A stretch of DNA of 37,628 nt from DATLFP01 sp035540955 (GTDB lineage: Bacteria > Actinomycetota > Acidimicrobiia > Acidimicrobiales > CADCSY01): contig DATLFP010000043.1 of the NCBI GenBank assembly GCA_035540955.1, positions 1 to 37,628 of the forward strand. Reading direction: 5' to 3'. The notes under the pieces are model-generated. The model was not told the DNA's origin, did no database searches, and saw only the letters and a program-made list of their open reading frames with translations. This document shows, piece by piece, positions 14,791 to 22,466 of the stretch; the first letter of the stretch is position 1, and the number at the start of each line of letters is the position of its first letter. The position numbers and the translations under genes are program-made.

Positions 14791-15114
14791 TCACGGCCGC
14801 ACCCCGCCCGAGAGCCTGCCGTCGCCCACCCCTACGGGAGGTCGGGCGACCGGCACGCCCCTGTGGAACCGGCATGTGATCGGAGATCGGACGGTAGCAC
14901 CGGCCTTCCCGAGCAACGCAAGGGCCATTCTGGGCGCGCGCGGCAGCGTTGTCCGCGCGCGCGGTGGTCGCGACGCCGCTCGGCCGCGAGTGGCAGGCGG
15001 TGGTCGGTGCCTCTACGCTGGGCGGACGCGCTGGCGGCGACGTCCTCCCGATGATCGCGCCGCGCCGAGACCGCAGTGCCCGCGTCCCGGCCGGGACGCC
15101 AGAAAGGACCCGTC
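14731..15114. other. dnaA-rpmH intergenic region (384 bases)
   Basis: This divergent region must hold the dnaA and rpmH promoters and may be part of a bipartite origin. Besides the DnaA boxes at 14759-14790 it contains a GC hairpin (14934-14962) and a TACGCT that could be a -10 at about 15014. No protein-coding gene is convincing in it. Confidence 0.5.
14934..14962. repeat. Perfect GC inverted repeat upstream of rpmH
   Basis: GCGCGCGCGG (14934-14943) and CCGCGCGCGC (14953-14962) form a 10-bp stem around a 9-base loop. It may insulate the divergent dnaA and rpmH transcripts. Alternating GC is also Z-DNA prone. The function is unknown. Confidence 0.4.
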
Positions 15115-15249
15115 GTGAAGCGCACGTTCCAGCCGAACAACCGTCGCCGGGCGCGCCGGCACGGCTTCCGTCACCGGATGTCGACCCGCGCCGGTCGCGC
15201 CATCATCAAGGCCCGTCGCCGCAAGGGCCGCGCCAAGCTGTCCGCCTGA
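15115..15249 (+). CDS. rpmH: 50S ribosomal protein L34
   Basis: The 44-residue, very basic protein MKRTFQPNNRRRARRHGFR... matches L34 throughout, including RMSTRAGRAIIKARRRKGR. It is a structural protein of the large ribosomal subunit. The start is GTG at 15115, with AGAAAGGA about 7 bases upstream. It is first in the plus-strand operon, 14 bases before rnpA. Confidence 0.97.
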   Translation: MKRTFQPNNRRRARRHGFRHRMSTRAGRAIIKARRRKGRAKLSA

Positions 15250-15263
15250 TCCGGCCGCCGTCG

Positions 15264-15572
15264 ATGGCTCGCCGCTGGCGTGTCCGAGATCGCGGCTCGT
15301 TCGCGGCCCTCCGCCGGGAGGGCGTGCGCCGCCGCGTCGGTCCCCTCACCGTCACCCACCTCGCCGACGGCTGCGAGCCGCCCCGGGTCGCCTACGCGTT
15401 GGGCCGCCCCGTGGGCAGCGCCGTGACCCGCAACCGCCTCCGCCGCCGGCTCCGGGCCGTGGTGGCCGACACGCCCCTGGCGCCGGGCACCTACCTGGTC
15501 AGCGCCGGGCCCGGCGCCGCCGGTCTGGCCGGCGAGGACCTCCGCCGTGCGCTGCTCGAGGCGGTGGCGTGA
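15264..15572 (+). CDS. rnpA: Ribonuclease P protein component
   Basis: This is the protein subunit of RNase P, which trims the 5' leader of tRNA precursors. The 102-residue product contains the family RNR helix (GSAVTRNRLRRRLRAVV) and the preceding beta segment RVAYALGRPVG. The ATG at 15264 is chosen: it is 14 bases after rpmH and gives the usual length with N-terminus MARRWRVRDRGSFAALRREG. The stop overlaps the yidD start as GTGA. Confidence 0.95.
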   Translation: MARRWRVRDRGSFAALRREGVRRRVGPLTVTHLADGCEPPRVAYALGRPVGSAVTRNRLRRRLRAVVADTPLAPGTYLVSAGPGAAGLAGEDLRRALLEAVA

Positions 15573-15817
15573 ACCCTCACGCGCGAGTCGAGGGTTTGTC
15601 GGTGCCGGCGGCGCTGCTGCGGGCGGTGTTCCGGGGCTGGCAGCACCTCCGCGCCGGCCGTCCCTCCCCGTGCCGCTACTTCCCGACCTGCTCCGCCTAC
15701 GGCATCGAGGCCGTGGAGCGCCACGGCGCCCTCCGCGGCGGTGTCCTCGCCGCCCGCCGGCTGCTGCGGTGCCACCCGTGGGGGCGGTTCGGCTTCGATC
15801 CTGTTCCCGACCGATAG
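15569..15817 (+). CDS. yidD: Membrane protein insertion efficiency factor YidD
   Basis: The 82-residue protein has the complete YidD signature: CRYFPTCSAYGIEAVERHG, then GGVLAARRLLRCHPWG and the terminal GFDPVPD. YidD is a membrane-associated helper of YidC. The GTG start overlaps the rnpA stop by four bases (GTGA), and yidC follows after 9 bases. Confidence 0.96.
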   Translation: MNPHARVEGLSVPAALLRAVFRGWQHLRAGRPSPCRYFPTCSAYGIEAVERHGALRGGVLAARRLLRCHPWGRFGFDPVPDR

Positions 15818-15826
15818 GCCTATCTG

Positions 15827-16762
15827 ATGTTCGACCTGCTCGCCGGCGCGCTCGCCTTCTTCTACGACGTCTGGGACTCGTACGGGATGGCGATCGTGCT
15901 GTTCACCATCGCCATCTACCTGGTGCTGACCCCCCTCACGATCAAGAGCACCCGCTCGATGATCGCCATGCAGCGGGTCCAGCCCGAGCTCAAGAAGCTC
16001 CAGGCGCAGTACAAGGACGACAAGGAGACCCTCCAGCGGGAGATGATGGCCTTCTACCAGGCCAACAACATCAACCCGCTGAGCTCGTGCCTGCCGCTCC
16101 TCCTGCAGATGCCGATCTTCTTCGTGCTGTTCCAGGTGCTGAACGGCCTCACCCGCAAGGAGACCGTCGACGGGATCACGACGTTCGCGCCGAAGTACCT
16201 GGATCACTCCTCGGCGCTGTTCCGGGACCTGGATGCCACCGACCGGATGATCTCCTGGGGGATCGACCTGTCCCGCAGCGCCGGGAACGTGCTGTCCGGT
16301 GACGGCGCCGTCGACGCCCTCCCCTACCTGGTGCTCGTCGGCCTGACGGCGCTGCTCTCCTGGTACCAGCAGAAGCAGGTGCAGGGCCGCAACGTCAACC
16401 AGGCCCAGGTCAACCCCCAGCAGCAGATGATGATGCGGGTCCTGCCCTTCATCTTCATCCCGATCTCCTACAGCCTTCCCGCCGGCGTCGTCGTCTACTT
16501 CGTCGTGTCCTCGCTCGTGCGGGTGGGCCAGCAGGCGGTCGTGACCCGCATGGAGTTCCCGGAGCTGCGAAGGGGTGGCGGGTCGCCCAACGGGTCGAAG
16601 CCCCCGAAGCCGTCCAAGCCGGCGCCGGCGGCGACGGTCGTGCAGGACAAGCAGGACAAGCCCGACAAGCCCAAGGACCAGAAGCCGGTCCCGCCCTCGC
16701 CCCGGGTCGCCCAGGGCCAGCAGCGGAGCCGGTCCAAGAATCGCAAGCGGAAGCGGAAGTAG
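15827..16762 (+). CDS. yidC: YidC/Oxa1 membrane protein insertase
   Basis: This enzyme inserts and folds membrane proteins alone or with SecYEG. The 311-residue product has the Oxa1/YidC core: a first hairpin from about residue 18 (YGMAIVLFTIAIYLVLTPL), the cytoplasmic coiled loop (QRVQPELKKLQAQYKDDKET), then NPLSSCLPLLLQMPIFFVLF and later helices including PYLVLVGLTALLSWY and LPAGVVVYFVVSSLV. A Lys/Pro/Arg-rich cytoplasmic tail of about 65 residues follows, as in other actinobacteria, and could contact ribosomes. It lacks the large periplasmic domain of Gram-negative YidC, as expected. Confidence 0.97.
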   Translation: MFDLLAGALAFFYDVWDSYGMAIVLFTIAIYLVLTPLTIKSTRSMIAMQRVQPELKKLQAQYKDDKETLQREMMAFYQANNINPLSSCLPLLLQMPIFFVLFQVLNGLTRKETVDGITTFAPKYLDHSSALFRDLDATDRMISWGIDLSRSAGNVLSGDGAVDALPYLVLVGLTALLSWYQQKQVQGRNVNQAQVNPQQQMMMRVLPFIFIPISYSLPAGVVVYFVVSSLVRVGQQAVVTRMEFPELRRGGGSPNGSKPPKPSKPAPAATVVQDKQDKPDKPKDQKPVPPSPRVAQGQQRSRSKNRKRKRK

Positions 16763-16764
16763 CT

Positions 16765-17634
16765 GTGGAATGGGTGGAGACGACCGGTCGAACGGTCGAA
16801 GAGGCCAAGGAGCACGCGCTCGACCAGCTCGGCGTCGACGAGGTCGACGCCGAGTTCGAGGTCCTCGAGGAGCCGAAGGTCGGCCTGTTCGGCCGCCTCC
16901 GGTCCGAGGCCCGGGTGCGGGCGCGCGTGCGGCCCCAGGCGCCGCCGCCGAAGGTCGACCGGCGCGACCGCCGCGGTGGGCGGAGCGCCCGGGGCCGTCG
17001 CGAGGGTGCCGGCCGTGAGGAGACGGCGGCGCCTCGCCGCGAGACGGCGAGTGCCGGCGGGGCCCGTCGACCGACCAAGCAAGCCCGGGATGGGGGCCGA
17101 CGCCCCCGTCGTGACGAGCAGGGAGACGACGTGGAGGATCGGCGCGAGCGAGACCGTCCCGCACTGAGCCAGGAGCAGCTGGACGCGCAGTGCGAGGTCG
17201 TGCGGGGCTTCCTCGACGGGTTGCTCGACGCCTTCGGGGTCGATGCCACCGTCACCATCACGGTGGTGCCCGACGACCGCGCCATCGAGGCGGCCATCGA
17301 CGGCGAGGACGTGGGGCTCCTGCTCGGACCGCGGGGCACGACCCTCGACGCCGTCCAGGAGCTCGCCCGGCGAGCGCTGCAGCAGGCGGTCGAGGACTCG
17401 GCCCGGCTCCGGGTCGACGTCGGCGGCTACCGCGAGCGGCGGCGGGAGGCCTTGGCCGCCTTCGCGGCCAAGGTGGCGGCGCAGGTGCTCGAGTCGGGCG
17501 AGGCCGCCGCCCTGGAGCCGATGTCGGCGGCCGATCGCAAGGTGGTCCACGACGCGGTGAACGAGATCGATGGCGTCAGCACGTCCTCGGAGGGCGAGGA
17601 TCCCCGGCGCCGGGTGGTCATCTCGCCGGCGTGA
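16765..17634 (+). CDS. khpB: Jag/KhpB RNA-binding protein
   Basis: The 289-residue protein has an N-terminal Jag-N domain (VEWVETTGRTVEEAKEHALD, ending FEVLEEPKVGLFGRL) and a basic low-complexity linker (about 53-130). A KH domain follows with the GxxG loop in LLLGPRGTTLDAVQ, and then a C-terminal R3H domain (LRVDVGGYRERRREAL ... VVHDAVNEIDGVST). KhpB/Jag binds RNA and influences cell elongation in Gram-positive bacteria. The GTG start is 2 bases after yidC, and the stop overlaps the rsmG start as GTGA. Confidence 0.94.
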   Translation: MEWVETTGRTVEEAKEHALDQLGVDEVDAEFEVLEEPKVGLFGRLRSEARVRARVRPQAPPPKVDRRDRRGGRSARGRREGAGREETAAPRRETASAGGARRPTKQARDGGRRPRRDEQGDDVEDRRERDRPALSQEQLDAQCEVVRGFLDGLLDAFGVDATVTITVVPDDRAIEAAIDGEDVGLLLGPRGTTLDAVQELARRALQQAVEDSARLRVDVGGYRERRREALAAFAAKVAAQVLESGEAAALEPMSAADRKVVHDAVNEIDGVSTSSEGEDPRRRVVISPA

Positions 17635-18218
17635 GCCAGCTCGTCACGATCCTCGACGAGGCTCGTGACCTGGGGTTTCTCGGTCCCGGCCCGGTGTCGT
17701 TCCACGTGGAACACGCGCGGGCGTTCCTGCCGGCGCTCGAGGGTGTGGACGGCCGGGCGCTCGACCTCGGCGCCGGCGGTGGCGTGCCCGGCCTCGTCCT
17801 GGCCGCCGAGCGCCCGGATCTCGCCTGGACCTTCCTGGAGGCCATGGGCAAGCGGGCCGCCTTCCTCCGCGACGCCGTGGCACGGCTGGGCCTGACCGTG
17901 ACCGTGCGGGCCGAGCGGGCCGAGGCCGTCGCCGACCTCCGGGCGACGATGGGAGCAGTCGTGGCGCGGGCGTTCGGCGCACCGGCGGTCACCGCCGAGT
18001 GCGGAGCGCCGCTGCTGCGCATCGGCGGCCGGCTCGTGGTGAGCGAGCCGCCGGGCTCCCCGACGCCGGCACGGTGGGCGGGGGCCGGCGCGCTCGGGCT
18101 GGGTCCGCCGCACTGGCTGCCGGGCCCCCCGAACGTCGTGGTGCTGGTGCAGACCACGGCGTGCCCGGAGCGGTACCCGCGCCGGACCGGGGTGCCGGCC
18201 AAGCGCCCGCTCTGGTGA
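17631..18218 (+). CDS. rsmG: 16S rRNA (guanine-527 N7) methyltransferase RsmG
   Basis: RsmG (GidB) methylates G527 of 16S rRNA using SAM; its loss gives low-level streptomycin resistance in other bacteria. The 195-residue product has the SAM motif LDLGAGGGVPGLVLA, the LEAMGKRAAFL segment and the VVARAFGAPAV motif. The GTG start overlaps the jag stop. It is slightly shorter than E. coli RsmG (207). The codons for VSFHVEH contain a perfect parS palindrome, so this coding sequence also carries a centromere site. Confidence 0.94.
   Translation: MSQLVTILDEARDLGFLGPGPVSFHVEHARAFLPALEGVDGRALDLGAGGGVPGLVLAAERPDLAWTFLEAMGKRAAFLRDAVARLGLTVTVRAERAEAVADLRATMGAVVARAFGAPAVTAECGAPLLRIGGRLVVSEPPGSPTPARWAGAGALGLGPPHWLPGPPNVVVLVQTTACPERYPRRTGVPAKRPLW
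17699..17712. promoter_or_regulatory. parS: parS site 1 (inside rsmG)
   Basis: GTTCCACGTGGAAC is a perfect 14-bp palindrome matching the bacterial parS consensus bound by ParB. It lies within rsmG, about 0.6 kb before parA. Confidence 0.9.
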
Positions 18219-18219
18219 C

Positions 18220-18233
18220 GTTTCACGTGGAAC
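18220..18233. promoter_or_regulatory. parS: parS site 2 (between rsmG and parA)
   Basis: GTTTCACGTGGAAC differs from site 1 at a single position and matches the parS core TTCACGTG. It starts 2 bases after the rsmG stop, about 30 bases before the candidate parA -35. Confidence 0.88.
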
Positions 18234-18260
18234 GAGGCGGCAAACGCCGCGAAGGCATCC

Positions 18261-18289
18261 TTGCGCCCACCGCTGCCGGTTGTCAGGAT
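18261..18289 (+). promoter_or_regulatory. Candidate parA promoter for a leaderless transcript
   Basis: TTGCGC (18261-18266), a 17-base spacer and CAGGAT (18284-18289) form a -35/-10 pair. The -10 ends 6 bases before the GTG of parA, so transcription would begin at the start codon. parS site 2 lies just upstream and could place it under ParB control. Confidence 0.5.
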
Positions 18290-18295
18290 GGCCCC

Positions 18296-19375
18296 GTGCC
18301 CGACGGTGCCGACCGAGGTCGAGCGATCTTCGAGCGGCTGCGCGCCGCCACCGATGACCCCGACGTCGCGGTACCGCCCGACGCCGCCGAAGACGGCGTC
18401 GCCGCCCGCGAGCACGACGACGGGGCGCCGGTCGAGGACCGCACGCCACGCGACGACGGTGAGGACGCCGCTCGCGAGCCGGCGCCGCTCCCCTCGCCCG
18501 ACCTCCCGCCGCTCCCGGCTCCCGAGGGGCTCGAGCTCCCCGAGTCCAGCCCGCCAGAGCCCGCGAATGGCGCCGCGACCAGCCCGTTTGCCCGCGACCT
18601 GCCCCGGGTGCTCGCCATCGCCAACCAGAAGGGCGGGGTGGGCAAGACGACCACGGCGGTGAACCTCGGCGCGTCCCTGGCGTCCCTGGACTACCGGGTG
18701 CTGGTGGTCGACCTCGACCCGCAGGGGAACGCCTCCACCGGGCTGGGCCTCAACCCCCGCAACATGGCGACCTCCATGTACGACGTGATCCTCCATGACC
18801 TCCCGCTGGAGGACTGCGTCGAGCCCTCGTCGGTCCGCAACCTCTTCGTCGCCCCCGCGAGCCTCGACCTGGCGGGCGCCGAGATCGAGCTGGTGCCGGC
18901 GTTCAGCCGCGAGCTGCGCCTGAAGCGGGCGATCGAGGAGGTACTGGACGACTACGACTTCGTGCTCATCGACTGTCCGCCCTCGCTCGGCCTGCTGACC
19001 GTCAACGGCCTGGCGGCGGCCGGCGAGGTCGTCGTGCCGATCCAGTGCGAGTACTACGCCCTCGAGGGCCTCGGCCAGCTGCTGCGCAACGTCGCCCTGG
19101 TCCAGAAGAACCTGAACCCCGCCCTCGAGGTGAGCGCCCTGGTCTGCGTGATGTACGACGCCCGGACCAAGCTCAGCGACCAGGTGGTGCAGGAGGTGCG
19201 CGACCACTTCGGGGAGCGGGTGTGCCGCACCGTGATCCCCCGCACCGTGCGGCTGTCCGAGGCCCCGTCCTACGGGCAGCCCATCATCACGTTCGATCCG
19301 TCATCGCGGGGCGCCATCGCCTATCGCGAGCTGGCCAGGGAGGTGAGCGGTGGCACGCCGCAGCGGACTCGGTAG
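18296..19375 (+). CDS. parA: Chromosome-partitioning ATPase ParA (Soj)
   Basis: ParA forms ATP-dependent nucleoid patterns that move ParB-parS complexes. The 359-residue product has the deviant Walker A KGGVGKTTT (112-120), VVDLDPQGNASTGLG and IDCPPSLGLLTVNGL, all diagnostic. The first 100 residues are Pro/Glu/Asp/Ala-rich and probably disordered; many ParA proteins lack such a tail. GTG at 18296 is supported by a promoter spaced for a leaderless message. If translation began later, the ATPase core from about residue 100 would still be intact. It overlaps parB by 26 bases. Confidence 0.95.
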   Translation: MPDGADRGRAIFERLRAATDDPDVAVPPDAAEDGVAAREHDDGAPVEDRTPRDDGEDAAREPAPLPSPDLPPLPAPEGLELPESSPPEPANGAATSPFARDLPRVLAIANQKGGVGKTTTAVNLGASLASLDYRVLVVDLDPQGNASTGLGLNPRNMATSMYDVILHDLPLEDCVEPSSVRNLFVAPASLDLAGAEIELVPAFSRELRLKRAIEEVLDDYDFVLIDCPPSLGLLTVNGLAAAGEVVVPIQCEYYALEGLGQLLRNVALVQKNLNPALEVSALVCVMYDARTKLSDQVVQEVRDHFGERVCRTVIPRTVRLSEAPSYGQPIITFDPSSRGAIAYRELAREVSGGTPQRTR

Positions 19376-20249
19376 GGGCCTGGGCGCCCTCATCCCCCCG
19401 GAGGCGTCCTCGTCGGCGGACACCGGCGCCTTGCGGGAGGTAGCGGTCAGCAGCATCCAGGCCAACCCGCACCAGCCCCGCAAGCACTTCGACGAGGAGT
19501 CGCTGGCGTCGCTCGCCGCCTCGGTGCGCGAGCTCGGCGTCCTCCAGCCCGTGCTCGTGCGGGAGCTGCCCACGGGGGACTTCGAGCTGATCGCCGGCGA
19601 GCGCCGGTGGCGGGCGGCCAAGCGGGCCGGGCTGCCCACGATCCCGGTGGTGGTCAAGGACGCCGACAACCTGGCGTCGCTCGAGCAGGCGGTGGTGGAG
19701 AACCTCCACCGCCAGGACCTCAACCCGCTCGAGGAGGCGGCGGCCTACCAGCAGCTGCTCGAGGACTTCGGGATGACGCACGAGCAGCTCGCGGAGCGGG
19801 TGGGCAAGAGCCGGGTCACCATCACCAACACCCTGCGGCTGTTCCAGCTCCCGCCCACGATCCAGAAGATGGTGTCGGAGGGCGCCATCACCGCCGGTCA
19901 CGCCCGCGCCCTGCTGGGCACCCCGGATCGCTCCTTCCAGGAGGCCCTCGCCCGTCGGATCGTGGGGGAGGGCTTGTCGGTGCGGGCGGTGGAGGACGTC
20001 GTGCGCGAGCGCGCCGAGCTGGAGGCGACCGCGCCGAGTGCCACCGGCGCCACCGCCCGTCCCGGCCGGGGGCCGAAGCTCCGGCAGGCCGGCATGCAGG
20101 AGCTCGAGGACCTGCTCGGCGAGCATCTCGCCACCCGGGTCCAGGTCCAGGAGGGGAAGGGCGGCGGTGGCAAGGTCGTGATCGCCTTCGCCGACCTCGA
20201 CGACCTCGAGCGCCTCTACCGGGCGATGACGGAGCCGGCCGGCACCTGA
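19350..20249 (+). CDS. parB: Chromosome-partitioning protein ParB (Spo0J)
   Basis: ParB binds parS, spreads as a CTP-dependent clamp and stimulates ParA. The 299-residue product begins with the ParA-interacting motif (RRSGLGRGLGALIP). The CTP-binding/ParB-N region includes NPHQPRKHFDEESL, the GERRWRAAKRAG box and ENLHRQDLNPLEEA. A helix-turn-helix (LAERVGKSRVTITNTLRL) and a C-terminal dimerisation segment follow. The GTG at 19350 lies inside the parA 3' end, preceded by GGGAGG. Its likely targets are the two parS sites upstream. Confidence 0.97.
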   Translation: MARRSGLGRGLGALIPPEASSSADTGALREVAVSSIQANPHQPRKHFDEESLASLAASVRELGVLQPVLVRELPTGDFELIAGERRWRAAKRAGLPTIPVVVKDADNLASLEQAVVENLHRQDLNPLEEAAAYQQLLEDFGMTHEQLAERVGKSRVTITNTLRLFQLPPTIQKMVSEGAITAGHARALLGTPDRSFQEALARRIVGEGLSVRAVEDVVRERAELEATAPSATGATARPGRGPKLRQAGMQELEDLLGEHLATRVQVQEGKGGGGKVVIAFADLDDLERLYRAMTEPAGT

Positions 20250-20296
20250 CCGCCCGGCGCCTTGTGACCACCGTCACAAACGCTCGACGTGACCTC

Positions 20297-20359
20297 CAGG
20301 GTTGGGGATCTCACCCTGCAGTTGAGTTTCCCCCATGCTGTGCCCAACCCTGTGGATAA
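20297..20359. repeat. Inverted repeat ending in a perfect DnaA box, downstream of parB
   Basis: CAGGGTTGGG (20297-20306) and CCCAACCCTG (20343-20352) are perfect 10-base arms around 36 bases. The right arm runs into TGTGGATAA (20351-20359), which on the minus strand is TTATCCACA, an exact consensus DnaA box. It lies between convergent parB and trxA. It may be a terminator, a DnaA titration site or both. Confidence 0.55.
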
Positions 20360-20383
20360 CCGGCGTTCTCCCTGGTCAGGGGC

Positions 20384-20710
20384 CTAGAGAAAGTCGGCGA
20401 TCTCCTCGAGGAGCTGGCCCTTGCCCTTGGCCCCGATGAGCTTCTTCTGCGGCACGCCGTCCTTGAAGAGGATCAGGGTGGGGATGCTCATCACGTCGTA
20501 GCGGCGGGCGGCGTCGGGGTTGTCGTCGATGTTCAGCTTGGCGATGGTGAGCTTGCCGGCCTGCTCGTCGGCGATCTCCTCGAGGATCGGCGCGATCAGC
20601 TTGCACGGTCCACACCACTCCGCCCAGAAGTCGACGAGGACCGGCTCGGACGCCGAGCCGATCGTCTCGTCGAACGTGGCGTCGCTCAGCTGCGTCGTGT
20701 TCTCACCCAT
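20384..20710 (-). CDS. trxA: Thioredoxin
   Basis: This 108-residue thioredoxin reduces protein disulfides in the cytoplasm. The active site is WCGPCK (C33, C36) in VLVDFWAEWCGPCKLIAPI. The cis-proline segment is SIPTLILFKDG. The ATG at 20710 is preceded by GAAAGGA at good spacing. A GTG at 20725 would overlap the trxB stop as GTGA but has a poorer ribosome binding site. It is paired with its reductase immediately upstream. Confidence 0.97.
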   Translation of the reverse strand: MGENTTQLSDATFDETIGSASEPVLVDFWAEWCGPCKLIAPILEEIADEQAGKLTIAKLNIDDNPDAARRYDVMSIPTLILFKDGVPQKKLIGAKGKGQLLEEIADFL

Positions 20711-20721
20711 GTCGGGTCCTT

Positions 20722-21726
20722 TCACCAGTCTCGGGGGGTCTCGGCAAGGTCGGACGGGGCGTCATGGGTCGCTTCGAGCCAGCGTTCGGCGTCGATGGCC
20801 GCCATGCACCCCGAGCCGGCGGCGGTGATCGCCTGCCGGTAGGTGTGATCCTGCACGTCACCGCAGGCGAACACGCCGGGCACGTTGGTGGCGGTGCTGC
20901 CGGGCGCGGTGCGCAGGTAGCCGGCGTCGTCCATGTCGAGCGAGCCGGCGAACAGGTCGGTGTTGGGGACATGGCCGATGGCCACGAACAGCCCGGTGAC
21001 CGGCAGCGTGTGACGCTCGCCGGTGTGGACGTCCTCGACCACCGCCCCCTCGAGCCTCGTCTCACCCTCGAGGCCGACCACGCGCGAGTTCCAGAGGAAG
21101 CTGATCTTGTCGTTCTTGAACGCCCGTTCCTGCATGATCTTCGAGGCCCGGAGCTGGTCGCGCCGGTGGATCACGGTGACCTTGTCGGCGAACTTCGTGA
21201 GGAAGGTCGCCTCCTCGATGGCCGAGTCACCGCCCCCGACCACGGCGATCTCGTGGCCCCGGAAGAAGAAGCCGTCGCAGGTGGCGCAGGTCGACACGCC
21301 GTGGCCGAGCAGCCGCTCCTCCTCGGCCAGCCCGAGCATCAGGGCCCGGGCGCCGGTGGACACGATCACCGACTTGGCCAGCACCGTCGGCTCCTCGCCG
21401 GCGTCCCGCCCGACCCACAGCTTGAACGGCCGCTCGGAGAAGTCGACCCGGGTGACCTTCTCGGTGAGGTACTCGGCCCCGAAGCGGGCGGCCTGGGCCC
21501 GGAACGTGCTCATCAGCTCGGGGCCCATGATCCCGTCGACGAAGCCCGGGTAGTTCTCGACCTCGGTGGTCAGCATGAGCTGGCCCCCCGGCTGGTCGCC
21601 GGTGGAGGACGGCTCGCCCTCGATCACCAGCGGGTCGAGGTTGGCCCGGGCCGTGTAGATGGCGGCGGTGAGCCCGGCCGGACCGGATCCGATGATGACG
21701 ACATCGCGAGTGGCGAGCGCTGACAC
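20722..21726 (-). CDS. trxB: Thioredoxin-disulfide reductase
   Basis: This FAD enzyme transfers electrons from NADPH to thioredoxin. The 334-residue product has the FAD Rossmann motif GSGPAGLTAAIYTAR (from about 13), the redox-active CATC (C147, C150), the NADPH motif GGGDSA (about 164-169) and the C-terminal FAD motif GVFACGDVQD. The GTG start at 21726 has GGAGGGA 8 bases upstream. It follows a small membrane-protein gene by 21 bases on the same strand. Confidence 0.98.
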   Translation of the reverse strand: MSALATRDVVIIGSGPAGLTAAIYTARANLDPLVIEGEPSSTGDQPGGQLMLTTEVENYPGFVDGIMGPELMSTFRAQAARFGAEYLTEKVTRVDFSERPFKLWVGRDAGEEPTVLAKSVIVSTGARALMLGLAEEERLLGHGVSTCATCDGFFFRGHEIAVVGGGDSAIEEATFLTKFADKVTVIHRRDQLRASKIMQERAFKNDKISFLWNSRVVGLEGETRLEGAVVEDVHTGERHTLPVTGLFVAIGHVPNTDLFAGSLDMDDAGYLRTAPGSTATNVPGVFACGDVQDHTYRQAITAAGSGCMAAIDAERWLEATHDAPSDLAETPRDW

Positions 21727-21747
21727 GTGCTGGGTCCCTCCGGACGG

Positions 21748-22095
21748 TTAGCTGGTCCCGGCCCGCGGCCGGCGCCTGGTCCACAGGAACAGCCCGACGA
21801 CGGTGAAGATTCCGCCCACGGCCAGATGCGCCGACCACACGGCGCCGGGGATGGCCACGTCGACCGCCCGCACGAGTGCGACGGTGAGGAGGACCACGAC
21901 GGCGACGCCCAGCACCGCGGCGACGATGCCGTAGACCACGATCCGCACGATGCGGTCGAGGGGATCGGCGGTCTTGGACCGGATCGAGACCACGACCTTC
22001 TCGATCTGGTCGGCGGTCTGCGCCGCCCAATCCGGCTCGGGGGCCGGCGGATCGGCGTCGACCACCTGCCGAACGTGCCGGAGGGGGGTCGCCAC
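21748..22095 (-). CDS. Hypothetical two-TM membrane protein
   Basis: The 115-residue product has a soluble N-terminus with helix WAAQTADQIEKVVVSIRSKT, then two membrane helices (IVVYGIVAAVLGVAVVVLLTVAL and HLAVGGIFTVVGLFLW) and a basic tail. I recognise no characterised family. It lies just upstream of trxB and may be co-transcribed with it. The start is GTG at 22095. A TAGGCT lies 7 bases upstream, predicting a leaderless message, and overlaps the promoter of the divergent gene. Confidence 0.75.
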   Translation of the reverse strand: MATPLRHVRQVVDADPPAPEPDWAAQTADQIEKVVVSIRSKTADPLDRIVRIVVYGIVAAVLGVAVVVLLTVALVRAVDVAIPGAVWSAHLAVGGIFTVVGLFLWTRRRPRAGTS

Positions 22096-22102
22096 GCGGG
22101 CG

Positions 22103-22112
22103 AGCCTACCCT
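22103..22112. promoter_or_regulatory. Overlapping divergent -10 elements
   Basis: In the 23-base gap between two divergent genes, TAGGCT (minus strand, 22108-22103) ends 7 bases before GTG 22095, and TACCCT (plus strand, 22107-22112) ends 6 bases before GTG 22119. The two hexamers share bases 22107-22108, so polymerase could occupy only one at a time. Confidence 0.5.
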
Positions 22113-22118
22113 TGGCCC

Positions 22119-22466
22119 GTGCGCCGGATTCTCGCTGTGATCCTCGCCGCGGCCGGCGCCGTGCTCGCCGCCTTCATCATGGCCGAGTACGAGTTCGAGG
22201 GGCTCACGCCGTGGGCGGCGGCGGTGGCGGTCGGTGTCCTGGTGGGGGAGGTGGTCGCCGGTCTCGGCCGCTGGTACGGCGCCGCGGCCATGGCGGTGAC
22301 GGCCACGCTGGCCGCCGGCGGGCTCCTCTACGGCCAGTGGCTGGAGTCCGACAGCGGCGTCGAGCCGTGGGCCCACATCGCGTGGCCGGCGGCGGCGTTG
22401 GCCGCCGCCATCGCCGCGTGGAACGTCCGCCCCCGGCGGGTGGCGGTGGCTAGGCCGAGAAGGTGA
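22119..22466 (+). CDS. Hypothetical multi-TM membrane protein
   Basis: The 115-residue hydrophobic protein (MRRILAVILAAAGAVLAAFI...) has about four predicted membrane helices and no recognisable motif. The GTG start at 22119 is 6 bases after a TACCCT -10, suggesting a leaderless transcript. Its 3' end overlaps the convergent anti-sigma gene by 17 bases. Real coding is supported by its composition and the promoter; function is unknown. Confidence 0.65.
   Translation: MRRILAVILAAAGAVLAAFIMAEYEFEGLTPWAAAVAVGVLVGEVVAGLGRWYGAAAMAVTATLAAGGLLYGQWLESDSGVEPWAHIAWPAAALAAAIAAWNVRPRRVAVARPRR

Noticed and set aside
20711..20725. trxA start at GTG 20725 overlapping trxB
   Set aside because: The GTGA overlap is attractive, but the GAAAGGA site is correctly spaced only for ATG 20710.
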